A stretch of 32,220 bases of DNA from CAZLAJ01 sp964644605 (GTDB lineage Bacteria > Patescibacteriota > Microgenomatia > UBA1406 > GWC2-37-13): NCBI GenBank assembly GCA_964644605.1, contig CAZXWS010000054.1, forward strand, positions 1-32,220, in the 5' to 3' direction. Shown here in pieces: positions 16,145-23,863 of the stretch (the stretch's first letter is position 1; each line of letters begins with the position of its first letter). The notes under the pieces are model-generated. The model ran no database searches. It saw only the letters and a program-made list of their open reading frames with translations, and was not told the DNA's origin. The position numbers and the translations under genes are program-made.

Positions 16145-17335
16145 TTAAACTTCCCTACCCATTTCAATAATTTTTTCTATACCTAACTGTATATCCTCTC
16201 GTGAGTGAGTGGCGGAGGGAATAAGGCGAAGGCGCGCTTTACCTAATGGAACCATGGGGAATTTGATGGCAGAGACTAATACTCCTTTTTCAAATAACTG
16301 TGCAGCAAAGTCTTTTGCTTTATTTTCATCACCCAGCATAACAGGCGTAATGGGTGTTTCCGAGTGGCCGATATCAAACCCAGCTTTTTGCAGTTCTTTT
16401 TTTAAATACTCTGCGTTTTGCCATAGTTTTTTCAATAACTCATCTGATTCTTCCATGATTTTCACCGTTTCAATCAGCGCGGCAGTGTCAGGGATTGAGA
16501 GCGCGTTAGTGAATAGAAATTGACGGGCTTTTTGGCGGTAATACTCAATAAGTTCTTTTTTTCCGGTAATAAAACCTCCCATCACACCGAATGCTTTTGA
16601 GAGAGTGCCCACTTCAATATCCACTTTGCCGTGCAGATGAAAATGATCGACAATACCCCGGCCATGATCACCCAGCACTCCCTCACCATGCGCATCATCA
16701 ACAATTAGCATAACACCTAGTTCTTGAGCAATCTCAACAAGTTGCGGAAGAGGAGCTAAGTCGCCATCCATTGAGAACACACCGTCAGTCACAATCAATC
16801 CTTTTCGTTTCTCCCCGTTTTCTTTCGGACTTTCTAAAATACTTTTTATTTTTTCTATTTGATTTTTTAAATCCTCGATATCCGCGTGTTTATAAATAAA
16901 TTTATTTTGCACGCCAGACAAACGAATAGCGTCAATAATTGAAGCATGATTGAGTTCATCAGAAATTACCATATCATCTTTATCCAGAAGAGTTTGAATG
17001 GCTGCCATGTTTGCCACATAGCCACCCGTTACCACAATCGCGCCCTCTGCTTTTTTAAATGCGGCTAAATGACTTTCAAGTTCTATATGCAATGAATTGG
17101 TGCCGACCAAACTGCGGACAGATGCTGTGCCGACGCCGAATTTTTTGATAGCTTCTATTGCAGCTTCTTTTACCCGAGGATGTGCGGCGAGACCTAAATA
17201 ATTATTTGAAGATAGATTTAAATATTTTTTACCGTTTATCGTAAGGTACGCGCCTTGCTCAGATTCAATAGTTTTAATTACATTCAATATTCCCTTCTTC
17301 TGCATTTCTTCAATTATTTTTATATAGGTATCCAT
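16145..17335 (-). CDS. kbl: Glycine C-acetyltransferase (2-amino-3-ketobutyrate CoA ligase)
   Basis: PLP enzyme that cleaves 2-amino-3-ketobutyrate with CoA into glycine and acetyl-CoA, the second step of threonine breakdown. Fold-type I alpha-oxoamine synthase, 396 residues: NNYLGLAAHP (44-53), DELNHASIIDAIRLS (126-140), VDDAHGEGVLG (212-222) with the cofactor-binding Asp, and GTLSKAFGVMGGF with PLP lysine K247. The family also includes KAS-like and ALA synthases, but the gene lies 16 bp after a threonine dehydrogenase, which supports Kbl. Confidence 0.92.
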   Translation of the reverse strand: MDTYIKIIEEMQKKGILNVIKTIESEQGAYLTINGKKYLNLSSNNYLGLAAHPRVKEAAIEAIKKFGVGTASVRSLVGTNSLHIELESHLAAFKKAEGAIVVTGGYVANMAAIQTLLDKDDMVISDELNHASIIDAIRLSGVQNKFIYKHADIEDLKNQIEKIKSILESPKENGEKRKGLIVTDGVFSMDGDLAPLPQLVEIAQELGVMLIVDDAHGEGVLGDHGRGIVDHFHLHGKVDIEVGTLSKAFGVMGGFITGKKELIEYYRQKARQFLFTNALSIPDTAALIETVKIMEESDELLKKLWQNAEYLKKELQKAGFDIGHSETPITPVMLGDENKAKDFAAQLFEKGVLVSAIKFPMVPLGKARLRLIPSATHSREDIQLGIEKIIEMGREV

Positions 17336-17351
17336 ACTTTAGAAAAATTTA

Positions 17352-18359
17352 TTAATCCGTACTCAACAAGATCTTACCGCACTCACCACTTTTCATAACC
17401 TTCATGGCCTCTTCAAAATCTTTGAGTGCAAAACGATGAGTAATAATTTTAGTTAAATCTATTTTGCCGCTTGTCAAAAGTGCTGTTGTATCTTTCCATG
17501 TATCCCAAATCATGCGTCCAAAAACAGACTGCAATGAAAGTTCTTTATTAATAAAATATTTTCCCCAATCAATATGAATTTTGTCTTTTGGAATGCCAAA
17601 CGCGATAATTTTTGCTCCAATTCGTGCGGCTTCAAGACCGATTTCAATGCCGCGCTGGTGGCCACTCATCTCAAGCACGACATCAAATGTGTTGTACTCT
17701 TTCGGATCAAGTTCTGGCAGCGCGCGGTCAAAACCCAACTTCATAGCAAGATCACGGCGATATGGTTGCGGATCGACACCCACCACTTCGGCGGCTTCGT
17801 AAGGTTTTGCTGCCATTCCAGCACACAATCCTGTCGGTCCTAACCCCATAACGAGCACTTTTTTTCCTTTCACCTGTGCTTTCGTTACCACATTTACCGC
17901 ATTACCGAGAGGTTCCTGGACGCTCATAGCTTCAAGTGGAATTGATTTATCGTTCACCCAGGTTGTACGAATAGGAATCGTGGCATACTCGGCAAATCCA
18001 CCATTACGGCCAATGCCAAATAGATTCATATTTTCACAGATATGATAATTTTTTTGTTCACATTGGTAGCAATTAAGACAAAAAATATGTGTTTCAGAAG
18101 AAACAAGATCACCTTTTTGTACAGAAGTTTCTGTGTCAGAATTAATTTCCACGACTTCACCAACAATTTCATGACCGATAACAATGGGTGGTTTAATATG
18201 TGCAGCAGCCCACGGTATCCAATCATAAATGCCAATATCTGTGCCGCAAATTGAAGCGTACTTTACTTTCACAAGTACTTCACCCCGTTCTGGTTTTGGA
18301 ACTGGAATGTCGGTAATGGTAACACCTGGTGCGGTGTGTTCTTTGAGTACAGCTAACAT
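17352..18359 (-). CDS. tdh: L-threonine 3-dehydrogenase
   Basis: Zn-dependent medium-chain dehydrogenase that oxidises L-threonine with NAD+ to 2-amino-3-ketobutyrate. Catalytic Zn ligands C38 (ICGTD) and H63-E64 (GHEIVGEV); structural Zn cysteines C94, C97, C100 and C108; Rossmann turn VMGLGPTG (170-177). CGTDIGIYDW is typical of Tdh. 335 residues, normal length. First gene of a two-gene operon with kbl. A minus-strand TACAAT lies 4 bp before the ATG. Confidence 0.92.
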   Translation of the reverse strand: MLAVLKEHTAPGVTITDIPVPKPERGEVLVKVKYASICGTDIGIYDWIPWAAAHIKPPIVIGHEIVGEVVEINSDTETSVQKGDLVSSETHIFCLNCYQCEQKNYHICENMNLFGIGRNGGFAEYATIPIRTTWVNDKSIPLEAMSVQEPLGNAVNVVTKAQVKGKKVLVMGLGPTGLCAGMAAKPYEAAEVVGVDPQPYRRDLAMKLGFDRALPELDPKEYNTFDVVLEMSGHQRGIEIGLEAARIGAKIIAFGIPKDKIHIDWGKYFINKELSLQSVFGRMIWDTWKDTTALLTSGKIDLTKIITHRFALKDFEEAMKVMKSGECGKILLSTD

Positions 18360-18363
18360 AATA

Positions 18364-18369
18364 ATTGTA
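18364..18369 (-). promoter_or_regulatory. -10 box of tdh-kbl
   Basis: Minus-strand TACAAT with 4 bp to ATG 18359; no clear -35, no Shine-Dalgarno. Confidence 0.4.
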
Positions 18370-18535
18370 AAACGTATTAATACTGGACGCTTAATCCAAG
18401 TTAAAAATTAATCCCGAGTACTCGGGACAAAAGGTAAAAACACACGTTAAAACTCAAAAGTAATATGTATTATGACTTTTTACTTTTTATTTGTGCTTTT
18501 GACTTTTGCCTTTTGATTTTTGAATTTCTTTCTAT

Positions 18536-18606
18536 GTACGGAACGGTTTTCCCACTTCGCCCCGCTACGGCGGTGCTATGTAGGGATAAGCAAACCGTTC
18601 CTATAC
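18536..18606. repeat. GGAACGG-family repeat, long form
   Basis: Arms GTACGGAACGGTTT at 18536-18549 and AAACCGTTCC at 18592-18601; the loop holds GCCCCGCTACGGCGG. It lies in the 257-bp gap between tdh and the 18617 gene; the rest of the gap is a pyrimidine-rich, repeat-like AT sequence with no gene. Confidence 0.75.
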
Positions 18607-18616
18607 AAAAAATGCA

Positions 18617-18880
18617 TTATCCACTAATTCTTGCAAAAGGAATTAATATAATCATTAATGGGAATGGAAGAACTATTAATAGTTTTATCCACCATCTCCA
18701 CTTCATCCACATAAACATCAAGAGCAACCCAACCGGATATGCAAAAAGCAATGTAAGCACAACAATGATCGTTTTAGTGTCGTGTGACATACCTGGTGGT
18801 GCGGCGTTTGGCTGCGGAGCAGGAGGAGGCTGAACTTGAGTAACAGGTGCGGGAGGCACTGCAGATGCATTAGTATCCAT
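18617..18880 (-). CDS. Small Pro-rich membrane protein
   Basis: An 87-residue protein with a Pro/Ala/Gln-rich N-terminus (about 1-30), PPGMSHDTKT, then two hydrophobic helices separated by WMKWRWWIK. Proteins of this plan (Pro-rich start, SxDTKT, LLFAYPVGLxLM) are common in CPR genomes; function unknown. A minus-strand TATAAA lies about 10 bp before the ATG. Confidence 0.75.
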   Translation of the reverse strand: MDTNASAVPPAPVTQVQPPPAPQPNAAPPGMSHDTKTIIVVLTLLFAYPVGLLLMFMWMKWRWWIKLLIVLPFPLMIILIPFARISG

Positions 18881-18942
18881 AATAAAAAAATTTATAGATG
18901 TAACCCTATCATATTACAGTAAATTGAAAAATGCAATGAGCG

Positions 18943-19081
18943 AGTCGGAAAGGTCAGAGAATCAGAGAAGTCGGAAGAGATCGGAAGATCAGAAAGATCA
19001 GATAAATCAGAAAATGCTTTGTCTGATTTATCCGATTTCTTCCGGTTTCTGACTTCCTCTGATATTTTCCGATTCTCTGAT
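18943..19081. repeat. Long inverted repeat built from TCAGA/TCGGA units
   Basis: The left arm is a string of AGTCGGAA, GGTCAGAG, AATCAGAG and ATCGGAAG-type units; the right arm is the complementary TCTGATTTATCCGATTTC series. The tightest stem is 18998-19011 with 19022-19035 (one mismatch). It begins right after the aclA stop, so in aclA mRNA it would form a long hairpin. A similar short structure is at 3616-3665. Confidence 0.65.
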
Positions 19082-20896
19082 TTATTCTGAAACTCCGCTT
19101 ACTTCTTCCGCACTCAGCCTAAATAACCCTGGATCCAGTCGTTTCTGATCCAGATAATGCGCTATCAGCCCGACTGATCGTGAAAGTACAAAAAACGCAT
19201 TAAAAAATTCATTATCCACTAATTCTTGCAGTTGTTCTGGAGAATATCCTTCTTTTTCTGAAAGTAAATCAAGCAACACAGCTGCGAGAGTTCCATCGAC
19301 ATTTAAAATAAGACTCCCTTTTTTGGCGGTAGTCACTTTCTCAACCTCAAGCGCAAATGATAGGTAATTTTTTTGCGGTAACTTTTCCGCAAATTTTTTA
19401 AGTGCTGCCACACGCTGATCAGGAAAATCAACACGATGTTTCAAATGTCCAATGCCTTCTATTATTTTCCCTTGTCTCACAAAACTTTCCACAAATTCAT
19501 ACGCTTCCATCTTGTTAGTAACACCATGCAACCAATTCGCCGCGGCTTCATTAGTTGCTCCACCAAAACGAGGACCAATGGTGAGAAGTCCGGCGCTAAG
19601 TGAGGAAACCATATCTCGACCTGCCCGCGCAGCAATGATGGTGTTTACTGGCCCTGATTGATACGGCCCATTATCAACCACCAGTTTTAAAATATACTCA
19701 ATACATTCGACCAGTTCTTTTGACTGTATTTTTTTTCCTAAAAACATTGAGCCGACAATATACGCAAAAGACTGATTTTGTGCAAGCTCTAGCAGGTCCA
19801 TACCAAGCACCTGCACCACACCATCTTTTTCCCCCGATACCGAACTCACAAACATTTTTTTCTTTCTCTGTTCCATAGCTTCTATCGCAATTTTTAATGA
19901 ATCACTCTTCATTCGTAATTCGTCATTCGTAACTTTCTGAATTGTTCCTAGAATTTTCACAAACTCCTCAAACGTAGACGCCACCTGCGCTCCAGCTTCA
20001 GCTAATACCTTACGCTTTGCTTGAGCTGTCTCATCAAACTTGTTCGCCATGGCTTTTGCATGACCAAACTGTGGCGGTGTCTCAAACATTTCTGAAATTG
20101 TACCCGCTATATACGCATACACCGGTTTCGTAACCTTTTTTTGTTTGATCAACTTTACAATATCATACTCATCAGTGCCGCCCAATTCACCATAATAGAC
20201 TATATTTTTTGTGTTCGGATCGGCTTGAGCAGCTAAAAATGCGGCAGAAGGAGTGAGAATTGGAAAACGATCGCCACCGAATGTGAGTGAAAAAGATAGA
20301 TGCACGCCCGCTTGGGCAAGAACTGTGATAACTTCACCCACCATCCCGCCTGATGCCGAAAGTACAGCAGTGTCACCACGTGTAAAAATGCCTGATTGCA
20401 ATTGGTGTTCAGGAGGCAACCCAGCAATTGGCCCAAGTTTGAGTGCCCCTGGAATTACTATACCAACACTGGCCGGTCCAATAATCCATTTTTTGTATGT
20501 TTGTGAAAGCTGATATAACTCAAGCGCGTGTTTTTCAGGCATGTTTTCAGGAAAAATTACACCGCCGAGAATATGGGGAAACGATCCAAAAACGTTTTGG
20601 GTAGATTCTAGAGCTCTCCGGCCAGAATTCATATTCAAAAATAAATTAACCTGCTCTCTCAGGTTTGGTGGGATCATCTGTACACCCTGAAAACAAGGTA
20701 TAAGAATTTCGGTTGTTCCCCAAAAGTATCTCTCATATTTCCTGCTTTTTGTATTTACCACTATTCCTAATACAGAAGGATTGCTGCAACCGATCAGATA
20801 GTCGTAATCTATTATTGATTGAATAATTTGAGGCTGAGGCGAACCTATGATAATAATTTTAGGTTTAAGAGTACGTAAAATAGGTATATCTAGCAT
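19082..20896 (-). CDS. aclA: ATP-citrate lyase large subunit AclA
   Basis: With AclB it would cleave citrate with ATP and CoA into acetyl-CoA and oxaloacetate. The protein lines up with the second half of animal ACLY: a succinyl-CoA-synthetase-like part (WGTTEILIPCF, ASGGMVGEV) with the phospho-His in PPQFGHAKA (H283 from the first ATG at 20908), and a citrate-synthase-like part with GPRFGGATNEAA, GIGH, ALEVEKVTTAKK, LILNVDG and GHYLDQKRLDPGL. About 605 residues, as in green sulphur bacterial AclA. The GIGH His and NVDG Asp are kept, but the expected DHGP reads DNGP (see findings). The second ATG (20896) is preferred because a TATAAT overlaps the first. Confidence 0.88.
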   Translation of the reverse strand: MLDIPILRTLKPKIIIIGSPQPQIIQSIIDYDYLIGCSNPSVLGIVVNTKSRKYERYFWGTTEILIPCFQGVQMIPPNLREQVNLFLNMNSGRRALESTQNVFGSFPHILGGVIFPENMPEKHALELYQLSQTYKKWIIGPASVGIVIPGALKLGPIAGLPPEHQLQSGIFTRGDTAVLSASGGMVGEVITVLAQAGVHLSFSLTFGGDRFPILTPSAAFLAAQADPNTKNIVYYGELGGTDEYDIVKLIKQKKVTKPVYAYIAGTISEMFETPPQFGHAKAMANKFDETAQAKRKVLAEAGAQVASTFEEFVKILGTIQKVTNDELRMKSDSLKIAIEAMEQRKKKMFVSSVSGEKDGVVQVLGMDLLELAQNQSFAYIVGSMFLGKKIQSKELVECIEYILKLVVDNGPYQSGPVNTIIAARAGRDMVSSLSAGLLTIGPRFGGATNEAAANWLHGVTNKMEAYEFVESFVRQGKIIEGIGHLKHRVDFPDQRVAALKKFAEKLPQKNYLSFALEVEKVTTAKKGSLILNVDGTLAAVLLDLLSEKEGYSPEQLQELVDNEFFNAFFVLSRSVGLIAHYLDQKRLDPGLFRLSAEEVSGVSE

Positions 20897-20906
20897 TCTA
20901 TCGAAC

Positions 20907-20912
20907 ATTATA
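20907..20912 (-). promoter_or_regulatory. -10 box of aclA
   Basis: Minus-strand TATAAT, overlapping the first possible ATG (20908) and 10 bp before the second (20896). This favours the second ATG. Confidence 0.5.
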
Positions 20913-20998
20913 CAATGAGATCATTCCCATAATGTTCCTTCTCACAGAAAAATTCATGTAGATATAATTAAAGTTATTCTAACAATCTAAGTGTAGAC

Positions 20999-21025
20999 TT
21001 AGCAATAAAATCTTAGCTTTGCTAA
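20999..21025. repeat. Short inverted repeat TTAGCAA...TTGCTAA
   Basis: Perfect 7-bp arms (20999-21005 and 21019-21025) in the AT-rich 200 bp upstream of aclA. It could be an operator or chance. Confidence 0.25.
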
Positions 21026-21107
21026 TATTTATACACTACATCTTTTACCTTTTGTGACAGTCTAAATAAGCTATATATGCAATAGTTTAACGCTGAAAAA
21101 AGAAAGG

Positions 21108-21138
21108 GCTCAGGTCTGACTATTAGTCAGACCTGAGC
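21108..21138 (-). terminator. Rho-independent terminator of the 21161 gene
   Basis: Perfect 13-bp stem, GCTCAGGTCTGAC with GTCAGACCTGAGC, 5-base loop. On the minus strand it lies 22 bp after the stop and is followed by CTTTCTTTTTT. Clear terminator. Confidence 0.85.
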
Positions 21139-21160
21139 AATGAGCCTCAGGCGATATCTG

Positions 21161-21646
21161 TTAGAAGTACAGACGCTTCTGCACAACAAACAGAATCGAG
21201 AATACCGTGCCAATCATGGCGCATACCAGAGGGTATAATGCCACGATGTGCCACAGATTGAGGCCTGAGGTCTGTAGGATTGAAGTGGTGAGTGCCGCAA
21301 AACCCAGCCAAATCAACACTACCGCCACCAGTAGTCCCCACACCTTCATGTGGATGTAGAGAAAGCCTGTGAGCATCGCACCCATATACAACGGCAAATA
21401 CGCCAGGAGTTTCAGGGTGTAGAGAATCTCCTTTCCGTATGCTCTGAAGAACTCGTAGGCCAGAAAAACCAGTGCAAGGCTACCCACGATGTACATAGGG
21501 TACCACCCAGCTTCTGGCGCCGGTGCAATCATCCACCAGATTGCGGAAACGAAGAGAGCGACCAGTACCCACGCCACCACCTTCATGGGGCGTGTAAACT
21601 CGAGGGATAGAGCGGTTGTTCTATCCTGCGCAACATATTCCTCCAT
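21161..21646 (-). CDS. GC-rich multi-pass membrane protein inside the acl locus
   Basis: About 161 residues with four or five hydrophobic helices (VVAWVLVALFVSAIWW; WYPMYIVGSLALVFLAYEF; LKLLAYLPLYMGAMLTGFLYI; WGLLVAVVLIWLGFAAL; a last one near LVCAMIGTVFSILFVV). No family recognised. The start is set by AAAGGAGG at 21652-21659; of two adjacent ATGs the second (21646) has the better spacing, and the longer frame from 21685 runs through the Shine-Dalgarno. Codons end in G/C far more than in neighbouring genes, and the gene has its own terminator, so it looks like a self-contained insertion, perhaps acquired. Confidence 0.75.
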   Translation of the reverse strand: MEEYVAQDRTTALSLEFTRPMKVVAWVLVALFVSAIWWMIAPAPEAGWYPMYIVGSLALVFLAYEFFRAYGKEILYTLKLLAYLPLYMGAMLTGFLYIHMKVWGLLVAVVLIWLGFAALTTSILQTSGLNLWHIVALYPLVCAMIGTVFSILFVVQKRLYF

Positions 21647-21651
21647 CATTG

Positions 21652-21659
21652 CCTCCTTT
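21652..21659 (-). promoter_or_regulatory. Shine-Dalgarno of the 21161 gene
   Basis: Minus-strand AAAGGAGG, 2 bp before the first and 5 bp before the second of two adjacent ATGs. Confidence 0.8.
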
Positions 21660-21828
21660 GAGCGCGTGCGGAAACCGAATCTCACCGTAAATGGTAAGCG
21701 ACTGATTATTGTAACACAAATTTTATTATGGGCTAGTGATATTGATCACATATCTAATTCAACTTTTTATACCACTATAAATATATCTTTTAAAAGATTA
21801 GATTATTTTATCCTCCGTGCAGAAAATA

Positions 21829-23004
21829 TTAACTAGATGTATAAAGCAGTGCTTCTTTAACAATATTAGTACAGATCATTTCAGGCCCCGCCACGTACCC
21901 GTATAATCCTTCTTTTTCCAAAAATACTTTCATCGCAGACAAGCCTTCTTTCTGATAAGGACCACCGCGACGCACGTACACTTTCACATGCTGTTCCCGC
22001 AGCGTATCCGCAACTTCATTGAGCGCTTTTATTACTCCCTTAAATGTTTTTCTTATATCAGTAAAATTCGCCACACCACCGGCAATAATCAAAACTTTTT
22101 TTCCAGCCGTGGACTTTAAGAGCAGTGAAAGAACATTTCTTGTATACGTATATGTTTCTTCATTATTCGGATTTCCGCTATATTCTCCATAATTTGCAAG
22201 TTCTTTTCCATATCCACGGTTATACACTTCATCCGCCAGAGCAATGCTTGCTCCTCCACCTGACAGTAATAAAAAGATTTCGCCCTGCGGATTAAAAACT
22301 GTCAGTTTTAACGAAGCCGGACTGCCTTCAGCAAGTGCCTCAATATTTTTTTCTTCCTGTGTTTTGTCAGTTCGACTGCCGTCAGTATAATCTTCTTTAC
22401 TCCAGGCTCCATGCACAAAAAACTCCGCTGCGTCATCTACTTCTACAGCCAGATCTAAAACATACGTCTTTTCATTTAAAATTAATAAAGGATTAATTTC
22501 AAGAAAAGAAAAATATTTTTTTTCAAAAACATCCACCAGTGTCTTTAAAAATTTTTCTGGTAAAGTCAAATACGAACTTATTTTTACATCTATCTCTGAG
22601 TTATACACATCTTTTTGCACTTTATCCACATTACTTTCTACATTTATACCTCCTACATTTGAATAATTAACCACAATTCCTTCCCGTATACGCTCTAAAG
22701 ATAAAAATAAATCAAGTGTGGCATTGTGGGGAATAAACTCTTCGACAATAAACTGTGAGTAGCCTAACTGTTCCATTCGTTTTATTTCCTCTTTTACTTC
22801 ATCCGCATTCGCATTCACTTTCACCAATCCTCTTTTCATACGCCCTTTTACTCCCTGATCCACTTTTACCACATATCGTTTATTTTTTTCTAAATCAGTA
22901 GAATCAAATTTTTTTGTATTTATTTGAATACCTGTATACTGAAGATCTAGTGCAGAATGAAGGATTTGTTTTGCCTTATACTCCGAAAGTTTTCTCCTGG
23001 CCAT
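21829..23004 (-). CDS. aclB: ATP-citrate lyase small subunit AclB
   Basis: ATP-grasp subunit that phosphorylates and binds citrate together with AclA. The protein lines up with the N-terminal ~420 residues of ACLY: YVVKVDQGVKGRMKRGLV (nucleotide-binding strands), SFLEINPLLI and VLDLAVEVDD (metal-binding part), then the citrate-binding domain LKLTVFNPQGEIFLLLSGGGASIALAD, ELANYGEYSGNPNNEETY, IAGGVANFTDIRKTFKG and YVRRGGPYQKEGL. About 391 residues, close to green sulphur bacterial AclB. ATG 23004 is preferred over 23025 because a TATACT -10 lies between them. Order aclB then aclA, as in Chlorobium, but a separate gene lies between. Confidence 0.88.
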   Translation of the reverse strand: MARRKLSEYKAKQILHSALDLQYTGIQINTKKFDSTDLEKNKRYVVKVDQGVKGRMKRGLVKVNANADEVKEEIKRMEQLGYSQFIVEEFIPHNATLDLFLSLERIREGIVVNYSNVGGINVESNVDKVQKDVYNSEIDVKISSYLTLPEKFLKTLVDVFEKKYFSFLEINPLLILNEKTYVLDLAVEVDDAAEFFVHGAWSKEDYTDGSRTDKTQEEKNIEALAEGSPASLKLTVFNPQGEIFLLLSGGGASIALADEVYNRGYGKELANYGEYSGNPNNEETYTYTRNVLSLLLKSTAGKKVLIIAGGVANFTDIRKTFKGVIKALNEVADTLREQHVKVYVRRGGPYQKEGLSAMKVFLEKEGLYGYVAGPEMICTNIVKEALLYTSS

Positions 23005-23013
23005 ATGAGGAAG

Positions 23014-23019
23014 AGTATA
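23014..23019 (-). promoter_or_regulatory. -10 box of aclB
   Basis: Minus-strand TATACT with 9 bp to ATG 23004. It lies inside the longer ORF variant, which argues against the 23025 start. Confidence 0.5.
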
Positions 23020-23056
23020 GCACACAAAAAGTTAAAAGGTTTGTACAACAAACTGA

Positions 23057-23062
23057 TAAAAT
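23057..23062 (+). promoter_or_regulatory. -10 box of the peroxiredoxin gene
   Basis: TAAAAT with 6 bp to ATG 23069 and no Shine-Dalgarno; leaderless mRNA expected. Confidence 0.45.
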
Positions 23063-23068
23063 TATTGT

Positions 23069-23524
23069 ATGAACGCTCCAGATTTTTCATTACTCGATCA
23101 ACATGAAAAACGCCACACCCTTGCTGAATATGCAGGTAAATGGGTAGTACTTTATTTTTATCCGAAAGACGATACCCCCGGTTGTACAAAAGAAGCTTGT
23201 AACTTTCGCGATAACCTCTCAGCACTCACTCAAAAAGGAATTGTTGTGCTGGGAGTATCAAAAGACAGCCCAACTTCACACAAAAAGTTCGCCGAAAAAT
23301 ATCATTTAAACTTCCCGCTTCTCTCCGATCCTTCCACCGAAACGATAAAAGCGTATGGTGCCTGGGGAACTAAAAAATTTATGGGTCGTGAATTCGAAGG
23401 TATCTTGCGCAACACATACCTCATTAATCCTGAAAGAAAAATAGTAAAAACCTACGAAAAAGTAAATCCCCGAGAGCATATCCAAGAAATTCTCACAGAT
23501 ATCGAAAACTTATCAAGTATTTAA
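23069..23524 (+). CDS. bcp: Peroxiredoxin, PrxQ/BCP type
   Basis: Thiol peroxidase that reduces H2O2 and organic peroxides, recycled by thioredoxin. 151 residues, full length. The active site is DDTPGCTKEAC, with peroxidatic C39 and resolving C44 five residues later, the CTxxxC arrangement of atypical 2-Cys PrxQ. YFYPKDDTPGC and VLGVSKDSPTSHKKF are family signatures. It is transcribed away from aclB with a 64-bp gap. The CcdA-thioredoxin fusion downstream could belong to the same redox network. Confidence 0.93.
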   Translation: MNAPDFSLLDQHEKRHTLAEYAGKWVVLYFYPKDDTPGCTKEACNFRDNLSALTQKGIVVLGVSKDSPTSHKKFAEKYHLNFPLLSDPSTETIKAYGAWGTKKFMGREFEGILRNTYLINPERKIVKTYEKVNPREHIQEILTDIENLSSI

Positions 23525-23551
23525 TGTACTACGTCTAATGGTTTCGCAACA

Positions 23552-23584
23552 CGTATCGTAAGTCGTAAATCGTTTGACGATACG
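23552..23584. repeat. CGTATCGT...ACGATACG inverted repeat
   Basis: CGTATCGT (23552-23559) and ACGATACG (23577-23584), followed by AGCAGCCAAACCCTTTG. Similar to units at 11692-11737 and 29830-29845. It is part of the 339-bp gene-free gap 23525-23863, whose last ~90 bp is a degenerate run of TAACTCCTAACTCTTAACC-type units. Confidence 0.55.
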
Positions 23585-23621
23585 AGCAGCCAAACCCTTT
23601 GCCTTTTGACTGTATATTCAT

Positions 23622-23650
23622 GTACGGAACGGTTTTAAACCGTTCCCTTC
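23622..23650. repeat. GGAACGG-family palindrome, short form
   Basis: GTACGGAACGGTTT, then TAAACCGTTCCCTTC; nearly the same as the 5908 copy. Confidence 0.75.
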
Positions 23651-23863
23651 AAATTTATTCTTAAATCATAAATCCACGCCTGCCATAACCTGTCTTTACA
23701 TGCACATAACGCGTATAGATGAGATTAACTGTACAGTTTCGTGTATACGTATCGTAAGGTACTAACGGGCAGGCTAAATCTTAAATCTCAATTATCTTTA
23801 CTCGTAATTCGTCACACGTCATTCATAATTTGTAACACATAACTCCTAACTCTTAACCCCTAA

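Noticed and set aside
18465..18833. Plus-strand ORF of 122 codons
   Set aside because: It crosses a GGAACGG repeat and the antisense of the small Pro-rich membrane gene; no protein-like pattern.
21736..21760. FNR-like half site (TTGAT followed by ATC) upstream of the 21161 gene
   Set aside because: Only one half matches TTGATnnnnATCAA; expected by chance in AT-rich DNA.
23005..23025. Longer aclB start at 23025
   Set aside because: The seven added codons contain the TATACT -10 box and do not match the family; MARRKLSEY is a natural start.
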